Below are positions 19,479 to 28,038 of a DNA stretch of 64,000 bases, piece after piece. This DNA comes from Bacillus sp. FJAT-28004 (GTDB lineage Bacteria > Bacillota > Bacilli > Paenibacillales > Paenibacillaceae). The number at the start of each line of letters is the position of its first letter. Within the stretch, counting starts at the first letter, position 1. Both the position numbers and the translations under genes were made by a program. Where the stretch lies: positions 3,871,333-3,935,332 of the forward strand of contig NZ_LGHP01000001.1 of NCBI RefSeq assembly GCF_001280845.1. Direction: 5' to 3'. Below the pieces are notes generated by a model. That model saw only the letters and a list, made by a program, of their open reading frames with translations, was not told the DNA's origin and did no database searches.

Positions 19479-20684
19479 CTATCTTCTTAGAAGCTTTTTC
19501 GTAAGTTTGCCGCCAATGATAGCAGCATAGGAAAAGGCTGGTTTAGGGTCCTTCCAATCCCAGATCGCATAAGCTTTTGGCTTAAACAAGGATACGAATA
19601 CTTGCTTCCAAGTCAGCTGACCCGTCTTGATGTAGTCGCGAACGGCAAGCATGTCCTCATATCCGTACCAGAAAACACGGTTCGTATTCTCTTTGACGGC
19701 TTTGGGAGGCACAAGGTTGCCGCCGGTTAACTCTTGGTAAGTAATCCATGGAATATTTACCCCTACTCGATACAGCAAGTTGTTCAGGTTAGTGATCCGG
19801 CAATTCACTTCAATTAAATAAAAGCGGCCTGTTTCGGCGTCTTTTTTGAATTCAATTTCCGCGAAGCCTTTCCATTTCATCTTTTCTAGAAAAGGGGCAC
19901 CGATATCAAATAGCTCTTGTACGTATTTCTGGCCTGTATATACCGATGCACCAAAGTTAATGGGGTATTGCCTGAATTTTTGGCAAGTGACCCAGTGAGT
20001 TACTTTCGATTCTTGATTTAAGTAAGCATCAAACGTATACATATGATCGTCAAAGCCTGGGATGATACGCTGTACGATGACTTCCAAGCTTGCTTCCTTA
20101 GCTTTGGCTAGTGCCTGCTCAAGCTCTGTGCGATTGTTTACCTTGAAAAGCTTGCGTCTAAACTTTGCAACGAAGGACGGAGAATCAGTTGGCTTTACGA
20201 TACAAGGGTACTTGATCATTTCGTCGATTTTCTCGAAAAAACGATCCTCATCTACACGTACCGTTTCAGGAACAGCAACGCCATTTTCCAGAGAAAGACG
20301 CTGTAGAACCTCTTTATTCATCATATCCGAGTAGATACCCGGGACGTCTTGTGGAATGAGATAATGCTCTCTCAGTTCTTCCAAATGCTCATCGATGACC
20401 TCAAGATACGAATCGTGGCATGGAATAAGGACCGGAGGAGCGCTTTGCTTGCGGGCATAATCTTTCAAGAAACGAATGAACGCTGCCGTGTCTTCTTTAT
20501 AATGAGGAGAAATGATTCTCTCTGACGTATATTTTGAATCCGCGCCATAGGTATCTTTAGTAGAATAATCAACGGCAACCGTATGTACACCGTTAATGCC
20601 TAGGCAACGAATGGTGCTTAAACCTATATAGTAATTACAACCCAAAATAACTGCTTTATTATTCACAAAGGCACATCCCGACAT
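19479..20684 (-). CDS. ATP-grasp carboxylate-amine ligase (D-aspartate ligase-like)
   Basis: The product of up to 401 residues resembles COG3919-type ATP-grasp enzymes, which include the enterococcal D-aspartate ligase. The N-terminus KAVILGCNYYIGLSTIRCLG is the typical entry strand. ATP-grasp signatures follow: YPCIVKPTDSPSF, the EVIVQRIIPG hinge, and the metal-binding YLIEVNCRITNLNNLLY (Glu and Asn ligands). It is first in the minus-strand operon, 41 bases before the MurE-like gene. ATG 20684 has a poor ribosome site; GTG at 20666, preceded by GGGATG, would give MNNKAVILG and may be the true start. Expected reaction: ATP-dependent amide bond formation; the substrate is not shown by sequence. 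Confidence 0.8.
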   Translation of the reverse strand: MSGCAFVNNKAVILGCNYYIGLSTIRCLGINGVHTVAVDYSTKDTYGADSKYTSERIISPHYKEDTAAFIRFLKDYARKQSAPPVLIPCHDSYLEVIDEHLEELREHYLIPQDVPGIYSDMMNKEVLQRLSLENGVAVPETVRVDEDRFFEKIDEMIKYPCIVKPTDSPSFVAKFRRKLFKVNNRTELEQALAKAKEASLEVIVQRIIPGFDDHMYTFDAYLNQESKVTHWVTCQKFRQYPINFGASVYTGQKYVQELFDIGAPFLEKMKWKGFAEIEFKKDAETGRFYLIEVNCRITNLNNLLYRVGVNIPWITYQELTGGNLVPPKAVKENTNRVFWYGYEDMLAVRDYIKTGQLTWKQVFVSLFKPKAYAIWDWKDPKPAFSYAAIIGGKLTKKLLRR

Positions 20685-20864
20685 CCTAATTTATGTTCAT
20701 TTCACTGTATTACGACTGATGTTTTAAATAATTTTACTTCATACTTTCTTATAATACAAATGGATTTATCCTCATAATTGCGCAAAAGAAGTAGAGTAAT
20801 GAGGTCGATTTTAAGGTGATTGGGCTGCTCAAAAAAGTTCCATTTACGGTATATTTTCCGGTCA

Positions 20865-20871
20865 TTCGACA
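20865..20871 (-). promoter_or_regulatory. Spo0A-box heptamer upstream of the ligase operon
   Basis: TTCGACA on the plus strand, a perfect TGTCGAA on the minus strand, lies about 180 bases upstream of the ATP-grasp gene. Confidence 0.45.
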
Positions 20872-21086
20872 CCATTACACGTAAAACTTTGTATCCCAAC
20901 ATCAGAATTGTGGACATTAAAGCATTTAATGATCGTTATTAGCATAATTGTGATGTAATTAAGCAATTCATGTTTCACATCTATGTACATTTGACTAATC
21001 TCTAAAATCCGCAAGTAACTTTTTCCATATATTGATCGATTTTACTAGTTAAAAAGAACTATAAATTGGATAAAATAACTTCATTT

Positions 21087-21125
21087 TGTCGAATAATGCC
21101 CGAAAATTGTCTACGTTCGTCGACA
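21087..21125 (+). promoter_or_regulatory. Spo0A-box pair upstream of the Spo0E-like gene
   Basis: A perfect TGTCGAA at 21087-21093, within TTTTGTCGAAT, and a 6-of-7 match in the opposite direction at 21119-21125 lie just upstream of the TATAAT at 21157. Confidence 0.45.
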
Positions 21126-21213
21126 AGTTTTTACAAACTCCTTATTGCTCTACGAGTATAATAGAAGCATAACCACGCGAGTGCTAGATAAGGAGTGTGC
21201 CCCGAAGCGAGCT

Positions 21214-21408
21214 ATGGACAAAAAACACTTGCTTAAACAATTGCAGTCGTTGCGGCTAAAGCTTCATGAAATAGCCGAAGCGCGCGGCAGTCTGACAGAT
21301 CCGGATGTTCTAGCTATTAGCGAAGAGGCCGATCAACTTATTGTTGCGTTACAGCATATACAAAGAAACGAGCTAACACATATTTCGATACGCCCGAGCG
21401 ATTTATAG
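21214..21408 (+). CDS. Spo0E-like aspartyl-phosphate phosphatase
   Basis: The 64-residue product has the two-helix layout of Spo0E-family phosphatases: a first helix LLKQLQSLRLKLHEIAEARG, the turn SLTDPDVLAISEEADQLI, and a short second helix. The family signature SQELD appears as SEEAD, keeping the Ser and Asp. Such proteins dephosphorylate Spo0A~P and restrain sporulation. ATG 21214 is chosen from family length, though AAGGAGTG lies 16 bases away, further than usual; an in-frame TTG at 21145 is less likely. The upstream region carries Spo0A-like boxes, and a sensor kinase lies nearby. Confidence 0.72.
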   Translation: MDKKHLLKQLQSLRLKLHEIAEARGSLTDPDVLAISEEADQLIVALQHIQRNELTHISIRPSDL

Positions 21409-21414
21409 AGGGCA

Positions 21415-21900
<486 letters not shown>

Positions 21901-21942
21901 TTATTCATTATACAACGAACAAATATTCCGTTGTTAACATGT

Positions 21943-22036
21943 CGTGGATAACATTGTGGATAACTATCATGATATACACAAAAATACTCACATTTTATTC
22001 AGAGCTGTGCACAGTAAATGTGGATAATGTGTATAA
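21943..22036 (+). promoter_or_regulatory. Cluster of five DnaA-box-like sites
   Basis: Using the consensus TTATNCACA on either strand: 21943-21951 (8 of 9, minus), 21955-21963 (perfect TTATCCACA, minus), 21972-21980 (8 of 9, plus), 22019-22027 (perfect TTATCCACA, minus), 22028-22036 (TTATACACA, minus). The last two are adjacent. The cluster covers 94 bases upstream of the histidine kinase start and is the densest such group I saw in the window. Confidence 0.65.
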
Positions 22037-22079
22037 GATGTTAATAAAAACGTTTTTGTGTAAAAGGATGTGTCATTCA

Positions 22080-23903
22080 TTGTCAATAAAGATGAAATTC
22101 TCAGTCTTGATCACGCTTATTGTTTTGACGTTTTTTGTATTCGAGCACATGTTGAGTGAGTATTCGATGGTTCAAAGCATGCATGAGCAAGCAAAACACG
22201 CGATGCACGATACTTCTATGCATGTGGCTAACACGTTTTCCTCTTACGAGAAGGAGTCAGGATCAGGCTACAGCTTTCCTGAGAAGGATCGTTCAGGTCC
22301 TGGACATATCTTTGATATCGTAAAAAAATTAAATCCAAATATAAATGAAATCACAGTATTTGAACAAGATACATTAGCTGTGCGTTATGGCACCTACACG
22401 TATTTGGATTCAAAGAGTGATCAATCTATTATAACCGAAGTGAAGAAAACTGGTTTTGAGCTGCGGAAGATGGAAATCAACGGAGAGTGCTTCTATCGAA
22501 GTTATTATTATACGAAGCAGATGGGTAATTATATTATAAGCGTTGTTTATGACAGTAATGGAATAAAGCAGCTTATCGATCAGAATCGAAATGACTCGTT
22601 CATTTATACGGGCATAACGATGGTGCTTGTCCTCTTTATTAGCTATTGGCTGGTTGGTGTAATGATTAGGCCTTTAAAAGATATATTGTGGAAGGTCAAT
22701 GAGGTTTCCTCTGCTAGGTTTCAACAGCCAATTCGAATTAAACGTAAGGATGAGTTTGGATTGCTGGCGCTCAAGGTCAATGCCATGTCGCAAAATCTAA
22801 GTATTTATATGAACAAGCTGCGCAGAGCATTTGAAGAAAATCGCCGGATGAAGGAGCATTTGGAGTCATTTATCAATCACACGAGCGACGCGATCCATCT
22901 TATCGACTTGGATGGCAAGGTCATTCAAGTAAACCGTGCTTTTGAGCTGCTCTTTGGTTATGAGGAAGAGGAGGCAATCGGACTCATTAATCCCATTCTT
23001 CCGGATTCTCATCATGCAGAGATGAGAGATATGTTAAACCAGATCCTATCGGGAAAAGTACTGCCGGCTCAGGAAACGATGCGTATTACGAAGCTTGGAG
23101 AGCTGATACCTGTAAGTGTAACCATATCGCCTATTCGTGATTCAGACGGAACCATTCGTGCATTTGCCAGCATTTCTAGAGACATGAGAAGCCGTAATAA
23201 AATGGAGGAGCTGCTGCGCAGGTCAGAGAAGTTGACGACGGTAGGGCAGCTAGCTGCAGGCGTAGCCCATGAAATTCGCAACCCGCTGACGACGCTGCGC
23301 GGCTTCTTGCAGCTCCAGCAGGAAAGCAAGAAGCTTGCGCTTTCCCACGTATCGCTTATGTTATCGGAACTTGACCGAATCAATCTGATTGTTGGAGAGT
23401 TTCTGATTCTTGCAAAGCCGCAAGCGACGAGGTTTGTCACCAAAGACATACGAGATGTACTGCAAGATGTCATTGCATTAATGAACAGCGAGGCACTTCT
23501 TCACAATATCGAGTTCAGTATTTCTCTAACCGAGGATTCTTGCTTAATTTCATGTGAGGAAAATCAATTGAAACAAGTTTTTATAAATTTGTTGAAAAAT
23601 GCGATAGAAGCGATGCCAAGCGGAGGCCGAATCCACATTAACATTAACCATAAACGTGATTTTATTTCGATCACGATAACGGATGAAGGCATGGGCATTC
23701 CGGACGATATGATTCCAAAAATTGGAGATCCCTTTTTTACAGCTAAAGAAACGGGTACGGGTCTTGGTATTATGGTTAGTCAGCGTATTATTAATAGCCA
23801 CCGTGGAACGATGGATATCAAAAGCCAAGTTAATGTCGGAACAACCGTACATGTGATGCTTCCGGTTCTAATTGAAGGAAGCGGAGACAGCATGCTGGGG
23901 TAA
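22080..23903 (+). CDS. PAS-domain membrane sensor histidine kinase, sporulation-kinase-like
   Basis: From TTG 22080 the product is 607 residues. It has a membrane segment (about 5-25), an extracellular sensor region of about 160 residues, a second membrane segment (FIYTGITMVLVLFISYWLVG), a HAMP linker, a PAS domain (DAIHLIDLDGKVIQVNRAFE), a HisKA domain with the phosphorylated His in GVAHEIRNPLTTLRGF, and an ATPase domain with the N box NLLKNAIEAMPSGG and GTGLGIMVSQRI. The HisKA segment resembles Kin-type sporulation kinases. No response regulator is adjacent, so input to the Spo0F phosphorelay is plausible. In-frame ATGs at 22068 and 22092 are alternative starts. Confidence 0.85.
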   Translation: MSIKMKFSVLITLIVLTFFVFEHMLSEYSMVQSMHEQAKHAMHDTSMHVANTFSSYEKESGSGYSFPEKDRSGPGHIFDIVKKLNPNINEITVFEQDTLAVRYGTYTYLDSKSDQSIITEVKKTGFELRKMEINGECFYRSYYYTKQMGNYIISVVYDSNGIKQLIDQNRNDSFIYTGITMVLVLFISYWLVGVMIRPLKDILWKVNEVSSARFQQPIRIKRKDEFGLLALKVNAMSQNLSIYMNKLRRAFEENRRMKEHLESFINHTSDAIHLIDLDGKVIQVNRAFELLFGYEEEEAIGLINPILPDSHHAEMRDMLNQILSGKVLPAQETMRITKLGELIPVSVTISPIRDSDGTIRAFASISRDMRSRNKMEELLRRSEKLTTVGQLAAGVAHEIRNPLTTLRGFLQLQQESKKLALSHVSLMLSELDRINLIVGEFLILAKPQATRFVTKDIRDVLQDVIALMNSEALLHNIEFSISLTEDSCLISCEENQLKQVFINLLKNAIEAMPSGGRIHININHKRDFISITITDEGMGIPDDMIPKIGDPFFTAKETGTGLGIMVSQRIINSHRGTMDIKSQVNVGTTVHVMLPVLIEGSGDSMLG

Positions 23904-24237
23904 TGATTGAACGGGTGACGGGAACGGGTTCTATTGCGGCCTCTTTAGAGGCCGCTCTAGATGGGAAAATAAATGTGAGCAAAAGCAGGAACCGAGGTTG
24001 CCTAGCAAATTGCCAAGAATGAAAAATCAAAATGAAAGGGTTTACAAAAAAACGAACGGGGTCGATATGATCTAGATTTTATCAGCTATTTACGAGTCCG
24101 CACGGACAGGGCATGAGGTGTGGTTGGATTAGAAAAAAAGGCTTGCTTTCGCTCATTTGAGTAGAGGAAGTCTATCCTTCCGAAACGAATAATTAATGGG
24201 TGCAGGTATTTTGAAGAAGATGAACGGAGAGAAAAGA
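23904..24237 (+). other. Intergenic region before the LacI-type gene
   Basis: This 334-base gap contains a GC-rich hairpin at 23937-23956 (GCGGCCTC/GAGGCCGC, loop TTTA) without a T-run, which may end the kinase transcript weakly. A TTTACA near 24040 with TATGAT 19 bases later is a weak promoter candidate. I see no gene. Confidence 0.4.
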
Positions 24238-25242
24238 ATGGCTACGATAAAAGATGTCGCTAAGATGGCAGGTGTTTCGATTTCGACTGTATCGTACGCC
24301 TTGAGCAACAATACCAAAGTAAGCAATAAAACCAAACAAAAAATTATGGAAGTTGCACGCCAGTTAAATTACCAGAAAAATGGCCTCGCATCTGATTTGA
24401 AAAAAAACAGCACTCGGACGATCGCTATTATTGTAACGGATTTAGCCGGTCCTTATTATGCGGAATTGGTTAAAGGCATACAAGAAGTTACTCTTTCCAA
24501 GGGATATGACTTGCTTGCCTGCAGCTCGGTTGGCGAAGAAATGTCCACTGCGGTTAAATTTTTAACGGAGAAGCGGGTCGATGGTGCCATCGTACTCGCT
24601 TACAATATTAGCGAGGAAATTATTAATCTATCAGCGAGAAAAGAATTTCCGATCATTCTGCTTGACCGGAAGGTTGACAGCGAGTTTGTGGTCAGCATCG
24701 AGGTTGATAATGAAGCAGGAACCCATAGGGCGGCGGAATATTTAATAGAGCAGGGACACCGAGAAATTGCCTATATAAGTGGTAAGCCAATAGGCGGCCT
24801 TCATGCCATGAGACTTCGAGGATACGAAAGCGCATTACGTAAGCATGGGTTGGACGGGAAAAGTCGATTGCATCAATTCGGTGTTTTTGACCGGGATAAC
24901 GGCTACAACATGACCCAAATGCTTATTGCTCAGGGGAATTTACCAACCGCTATTATGTACGCTAATGATGAAATGGCGATTGGGGGCATTAATGCGTTCA
25001 AAGAGCATGGTATCAAAGTGCCGTCTGATGTTTCTATTATTGGCTTTGACGATATCGAATTGGCGCAGTATGTCCGCCCTGCACTCACGACAGTTATGCA
25101 GCCAAAATATGAGCGCGGGGCATTAGCGGCCCATTTGATATTTCAGATTATTGAAGGTAAAACAATTGAAAACTACTATAACTTTCCTACGAAGTTGGTT
25201 TTGCGGGATTCTGTTAAAAAAATAAATGAAATAAATTCGTAG
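24238..25242 (+). CDS. LacI-family transcriptional regulator
   Basis: The 334-residue protein has the LacI helix-turn-helix at its start (ATIKDVAKMAGVSISTVSYALS) with the hinge helix, then a periplasmic-binding-protein-like sensor domain with TIAIIVTDLAGPYYAELVKG, DGAIVLAYNI, and the typical VPSDVSIIGFDDIELAQYVRPALTTV block. It probably controls sugar or nucleoside use; the ligand is not evident. GGAGAG precedes ATG 24238. No transporter or sugar enzyme is adjacent, which is unusual for this family. A palindrome of LacI type lies about 130 bases past its stop. Confidence 0.9.
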   Translation: MATIKDVAKMAGVSISTVSYALSNNTKVSNKTKQKIMEVARQLNYQKNGLASDLKKNSTRTIAIIVTDLAGPYYAELVKGIQEVTLSKGYDLLACSSVGEEMSTAVKFLTEKRVDGAIVLAYNISEEIINLSARKEFPIILLDRKVDSEFVVSIEVDNEAGTHRAAEYLIEQGHREIAYISGKPIGGLHAMRLRGYESALRKHGLDGKSRLHQFGVFDRDNGYNMTQMLIAQGNLPTAIMYANDEMAIGGINAFKEHGIKVPSDVSIIGFDDIELAQYVRPALTTVMQPKYERGALAAHLIFQIIEGKTIENYYNFPTKLVLRDSVKKINEINS

Positions 25243-25318
25243 ATGCAGTAAGAAGATACCGGATTAATTTTTTTGTCCTGTTAGCTAAGGTGCATGGTAA
25301 ATCAATTAATCCAAAATT

Positions 25319-25379
25319 TTGACATTTTTTTCAAATCACTAAGTATGGACCACACACCAAATAAAAATCGAAACGTTTC
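25319..25379 (+). promoter_or_regulatory. Orphan promoter-like element with LacI-type operator
   Basis: TTGACA at 25319-25324 is followed by the palindrome GAAACGTTTC at 25370-25379, the half-site pattern used by LacI/GalR regulators. A clear -10 box is missing (TAAGTA at 25340 gives only a 15-base spacer). No gene follows in the 265 bases to 25645. Confidence 0.45.
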
Positions 25380-25459
25380 ACTTTTCAAAAAGAGGCAGGC
25401 CTCAATAAGCACGGGGAGCTTTAGGCTCTTATCAATCGATATACAGAGAAACAATAAAA

Positions 25460-25502
25460 AAAGGCCTTCTTTCTGAAATATTTTCTCAGGAGGAGGGCCT
25501 TT
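25460..25502 (-). terminator. Strong hairpin terminator, minus orientation
   Basis: A 17-bp stem with some G-U pairs (25460-25476 with 25486-25502) is preceded by a run of A, hence a T-run on the minus strand. No minus-strand gene lies upstream of it, so its customer is unclear. Confidence 0.6.
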
Positions 25503-25644
25503 CATATTCAAGGTACTCCTAGTTAATGTCGGAACAACCATACTTTTGATGCTTCCAGCTTTGAAAGAAACAATGGAGAGCGTTATACTGGAAGCATAAG
25601 CACGGATCGGGCTTCTAACGAAAAAGAAGAAGGAGGAATTCTCG

Positions 25645-26424
25645 TTGAAGCATCAGTCTACTGTGAATGTGCCAGACTCAAGGGAGAGCGTGCTTCATAA
25701 TGAAGCAACACGCTACAGTGCCTTGCTTGTTGGAGCTACTGGCTTGATCGGTTCTGCCTTGCTCCGTCAGCTGATTCGTGATCCACTGGTGAGTAAGGTG
25801 ACGGTTATTACAAGGCGGCCAATGGAGGACAAGGATTTGGGCAGCGCGAGTGAGAAGAGCAAGCTGATCGTAATGGTCACTTCGTTTGATGACTTGGATA
25901 AGTCATTGGAGCAGGTAGACGCAGACGTTGTATTTTGTACGCTAGGCACGACGATAAAGGTTGCCAAGACGCGGGAAGCTTTCCGCAAGGTAGATTACGA
26001 ATATCCACTCGCGCTTGCAAGATTTGCAGAACGCACGAATGCTTCTGTATTCTCTGTCGTAACGGCTATGGGGGCATCATCAAACTCGAAAATATTTTAC
26101 AGCAGAGTTAAAGGGGAGCTGCAGGATGCGATTGCTAGGCTCAGCATTCCGACGGTTCAGGTGTTTCAGCCCTCTCTACTGCTTGGTGACCGGAATCAGG
26201 TGCGTCCCGGAGAATCCTTCGGAGCTTTGATTTCTAAAGGACTGCAATTTGCGATGGTAGGTCCAATGCGCAAGTATCGGCCGATTAAGGGCGAGGATGT
26301 GGCTTTGGCGATGAGCCGAGCAGCGAATCAAGCTATTCAGATGAACACAGCAAGCAAATCAACGATGATGCATTATTATCCATCGGACAAGATCGCGGAT
26401 TTGGCATTACATACAATGGGGTGA
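25645..26424 (+). CDS. NAD(P)-binding oxidoreductase, atypical SDR (HTATIP2-like)
   Basis: The 259-residue protein has a Rossmann fold with the nucleotide loop GATGLIGSALL at about residue 30, CTLGTTIK as the second strand loop, and a Tyr/Lys pair in FYSRVKGELQDAI that matches the YxxxK of atypical short-chain dehydrogenases. The family includes HTATIP2-like and NmrA-like proteins; the substrate is unknown. The start is TTG 25645, with AAGGAGG upstream. The N-terminal 22 residues are not conserved in the fold. It ends six bases before rluF, so the two are probably an operon. Confidence 0.8.
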   Translation: MKHQSTVNVPDSRESVLHNEATRYSALLVGATGLIGSALLRQLIRDPLVSKVTVITRRPMEDKDLGSASEKSKLIVMVTSFDDLDKSLEQVDADVVFCTLGTTIKVAKTREAFRKVDYEYPLALARFAERTNASVFSVVTAMGASSNSKIFYSRVKGELQDAIARLSIPTVQVFQPSLLLGDRNQVRPGESFGALISKGLQFAMVGPMRKYRPIKGEDVALAMSRAANQAIQMNTASKSTMMHYYPSDKIADLALHTMG

Positions 26425-26430
26425 GCAGCT

Positions 26431-27132
26431 TTGAGAATCAATAAGTTTATTAGTGAAACGGGTTATTGCTCCAGACGCGAGGCAGATAAGCTGGTAGACA
26501 GCGGACGCGTAACCATTAACGGTGAAAAGGCGCAGCTAGGCAGTCAAGCTGAGCTCGGGGATGACGTGCGTGTTGATGGACGAAAAATCGGCGAGCAAAA
26601 AAATCATGTTTATATCGCGCTTAACAAGCCAGTAGGCATTACATGCACGACCGAGCTTCATATCAAAGGCAACATTGTTGACTTTGTTGGTCATTCGGAG
26701 CGTATCTTCCCAATTGGAAGGCTGGATAAGGATTCGGAGGGGTTAATTCTTCTAACCAATGACGGTGATATCGTCAATCCGATTCTACGCTCGGAAGGCA
26801 AGCATGAGAAAGAATATTTGGTCACGGTAGATAAGCCGATGACAGAAGCGTTTTTAAAAGGGATGGCAAGCGGAGTTCATATTCTGGGCAGCATGACATT
26901 GCCGTGCGTCGTAACGAGAGTGACTGATCGAGTATTCCGCATTATTTTAACGGAAGGCCGCAATCGACAAATCCGTAGAATGTGTGAAGCGTTCGGCTAT
27001 CATGTACGGAGATTGCAGCGTCAACGCATTATGAACATTCAGCTCGGCGGTCTTCACGTCGGCAAGTGGCGTGATTTGAGTGAAGCTGAGAAGGCGACGC
27101 TGTTCGAAACGTTAAGCTATGAACCGGTATAG
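26431..27132 (+). CDS. rluF: 23S rRNA pseudouridine synthase, RluF type
   Basis: The 233-residue enzyme has an N-terminal S4 RNA-binding domain (RINKFISETGYCSRREADKL) and a RsuA/RluB/E/F catalytic domain with the aspartate in GRLDKDSEGLILLTNDGD. The C-terminal RIILTEGRNRQIRRMCEAFG and KWRDLSEAE fit RluF, which modifies U2604 in E. coli numbering. RsuA or RluB type is less likely. The start is TTG 26431 with GGGGTGAG just upstream, nearly abutting the previous gene. Confidence 0.82.
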   Translation: MRINKFISETGYCSRREADKLVDSGRVTINGEKAQLGSQAELGDDVRVDGRKIGEQKNHVYIALNKPVGITCTTELHIKGNIVDFVGHSERIFPIGRLDKDSEGLILLTNDGDIVNPILRSEGKHEKEYLVTVDKPMTEAFLKGMASGVHILGSMTLPCVVTRVTDRVFRIILTEGRNRQIRRMCEAFGYHVRRLQRQRIMNIQLGGLHVGKWRDLSEAEKATLFETLSYEPV

Positions 27133-27156
27133 GGGAAGTTCGCTCAATATAATGCC

Positions 27157-27203
27157 AAAAAAACCTGAATCACACGCATAGGGCGAGTGGATTCAGGTTT
27201 TTT
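27157..27203 (+). terminator. Bidirectional terminator between rluF and motB
   Basis: Fourteen-base arms (27158-27171 with 27190-27203) begin with six A and end with six T. Confidence 0.9.
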
Positions 27204-27204
27204 A

Positions 27205-28038
27205 TTATGGATTCTTCACATTTAGTTGTTGTGCATTCGTGACATCGGCGTACGTATGAATGATCGAAACCTCGACACGTCGATTTTTGGATTTGCCTGC
27301 AACCGTTTCGTTATCGGCAACAGGTCGATACTCACCGTAACCGATAGCGCTGAAGCGCTCGGGTTTCAACTGTTTATTTTCGAGCAAAACGTCCAAGAAA
27401 CGAATAGCCCTCATGGAGCTCAAATCCCAATTTGATTTGAAGAGGTAGTTCGAGATCGGCGTTGTATCGGTATGACCGGATACGATAACCTCGTAATCAG
27501 GATATTGTTGAAGCATTTTGCTGATTGCGACAGCAAGCTCCTTCGATTCAGGCTTAACGGCTGCTTGTGCCGGCGCAAATAATGCGTTGTCGCTAATGGT
27601 AATCATCAGCTGTGAAAGATTAAGCTTCGTCTCGAGATCAGATGTGAGACCGTTTTTCTCAATATAGGTATCTACTTTTTTCTTCAGATCCTCGAGATCC
27701 TTCTGCTCCTGCTTGATAAGTTCCTCGCGAGCCTTCTCTTCATCGGATTGATTTTTGCTTACATCCTTGTCAGGAAGCTTGCCACCTTGTTCGTCCTGCT
27801 TCTTCCCGTTATCATCACCGCTTTTTACGACGGCATTTTCAGTTAGAACACCACTGCCGGTGCTGAGCGCGACGCTAAATGCTTGGGACATTTCTTCAAA
27901 CTTCTTTACGTCGACGGAATTCATGGAGTATAAAACGATAAAGAGTGCCAGCAGAAGGGTAAGCAAATCGGCATAAGGAATGAGCCATGATTCGTCAACA
28001 TGCTCCTCGTGTTCTTCGTGTCTATGCTTTCTGCTCAA
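27205..28038 (-). CDS. motB: Flagellar motor stator protein MotB
   Basis: MotB anchors the stator to peptidoglycan and forms the ion channel with MotA. The 277-residue protein has a cytoplasmic basic start, one membrane helix (PYADLLTLLLALFIVLYSM) with the ion-binding Asp24, a linker with a charged coiled-coil (residues about 85-130), and a C-terminal OmpA domain (VSGHTDTTPIS, then NRRVEVSI). The helix resembles H+-type MotB. It overlaps motA by 17 bases, so the pair is coupled. No other flagellar gene is nearby. Confidence 0.95.
   Translation of the reverse strand: MSRKHRHEEHEEHVDESWLIPYADLLTLLLALFIVLYSMNSVDVKKFEEMSQAFSVALSTGSGVLTENAVVKSGDDNGKKQDEQGGKLPDKDVSKNQSDEEKAREELIKQEQKDLEDLKKKVDTYIEKNGLTSDLETKLNLSQLMITISDNALFAPAQAAVKPESKELAVAISKMLQQYPDYEVIVSGHTDTTPISNYLFKSNWDLSSMRAIRFLDVLLENKQLKPERFSAIGYGEYRPVADNETVAGKSKNRRVEVSIIHTYADVTNAQQLNVKNP

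Larger units (their letters stand above)
20685..21213 (-). other. AT-rich divergent regulatory region
   Basis: This 529-base gap separates the minus-strand ligase operon from the Spo0E-like gene. It is clearly more AT-rich than its surroundings. It contains Spo0A-box-like heptamers (separate entries) and a TATAAT at 21157-21162 reading toward the Spo0E-like gene. I could not place a confident sigma-A promoter for the operon. A 71-codon minus-strand frame here has no ribosome site and looks spurious. Confidence 0.6.

Noticed and set aside
17968..20684. ATP-grasp plus MurE-like genes as a split cyanophycin synthetase
   Set aside because: Cyanophycin synthetases lack the MurE N-terminal uridine-binding domain, which is present here, and no cyanophycinase is adjacent. 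A peptidoglycan role fits better.
20702..20917. A 71-codon minus-strand frame upstream of the ATP-grasp gene
   Set aside because: No ribosome site, AT-rich composition typical of an intergenic region, and a Spo0A-like box lies within it.
25302..25541. A 79-codon minus-strand frame past the LacI-type gene
   Set aside because: It runs through a strong terminator hairpin and lacks a ribosome site.
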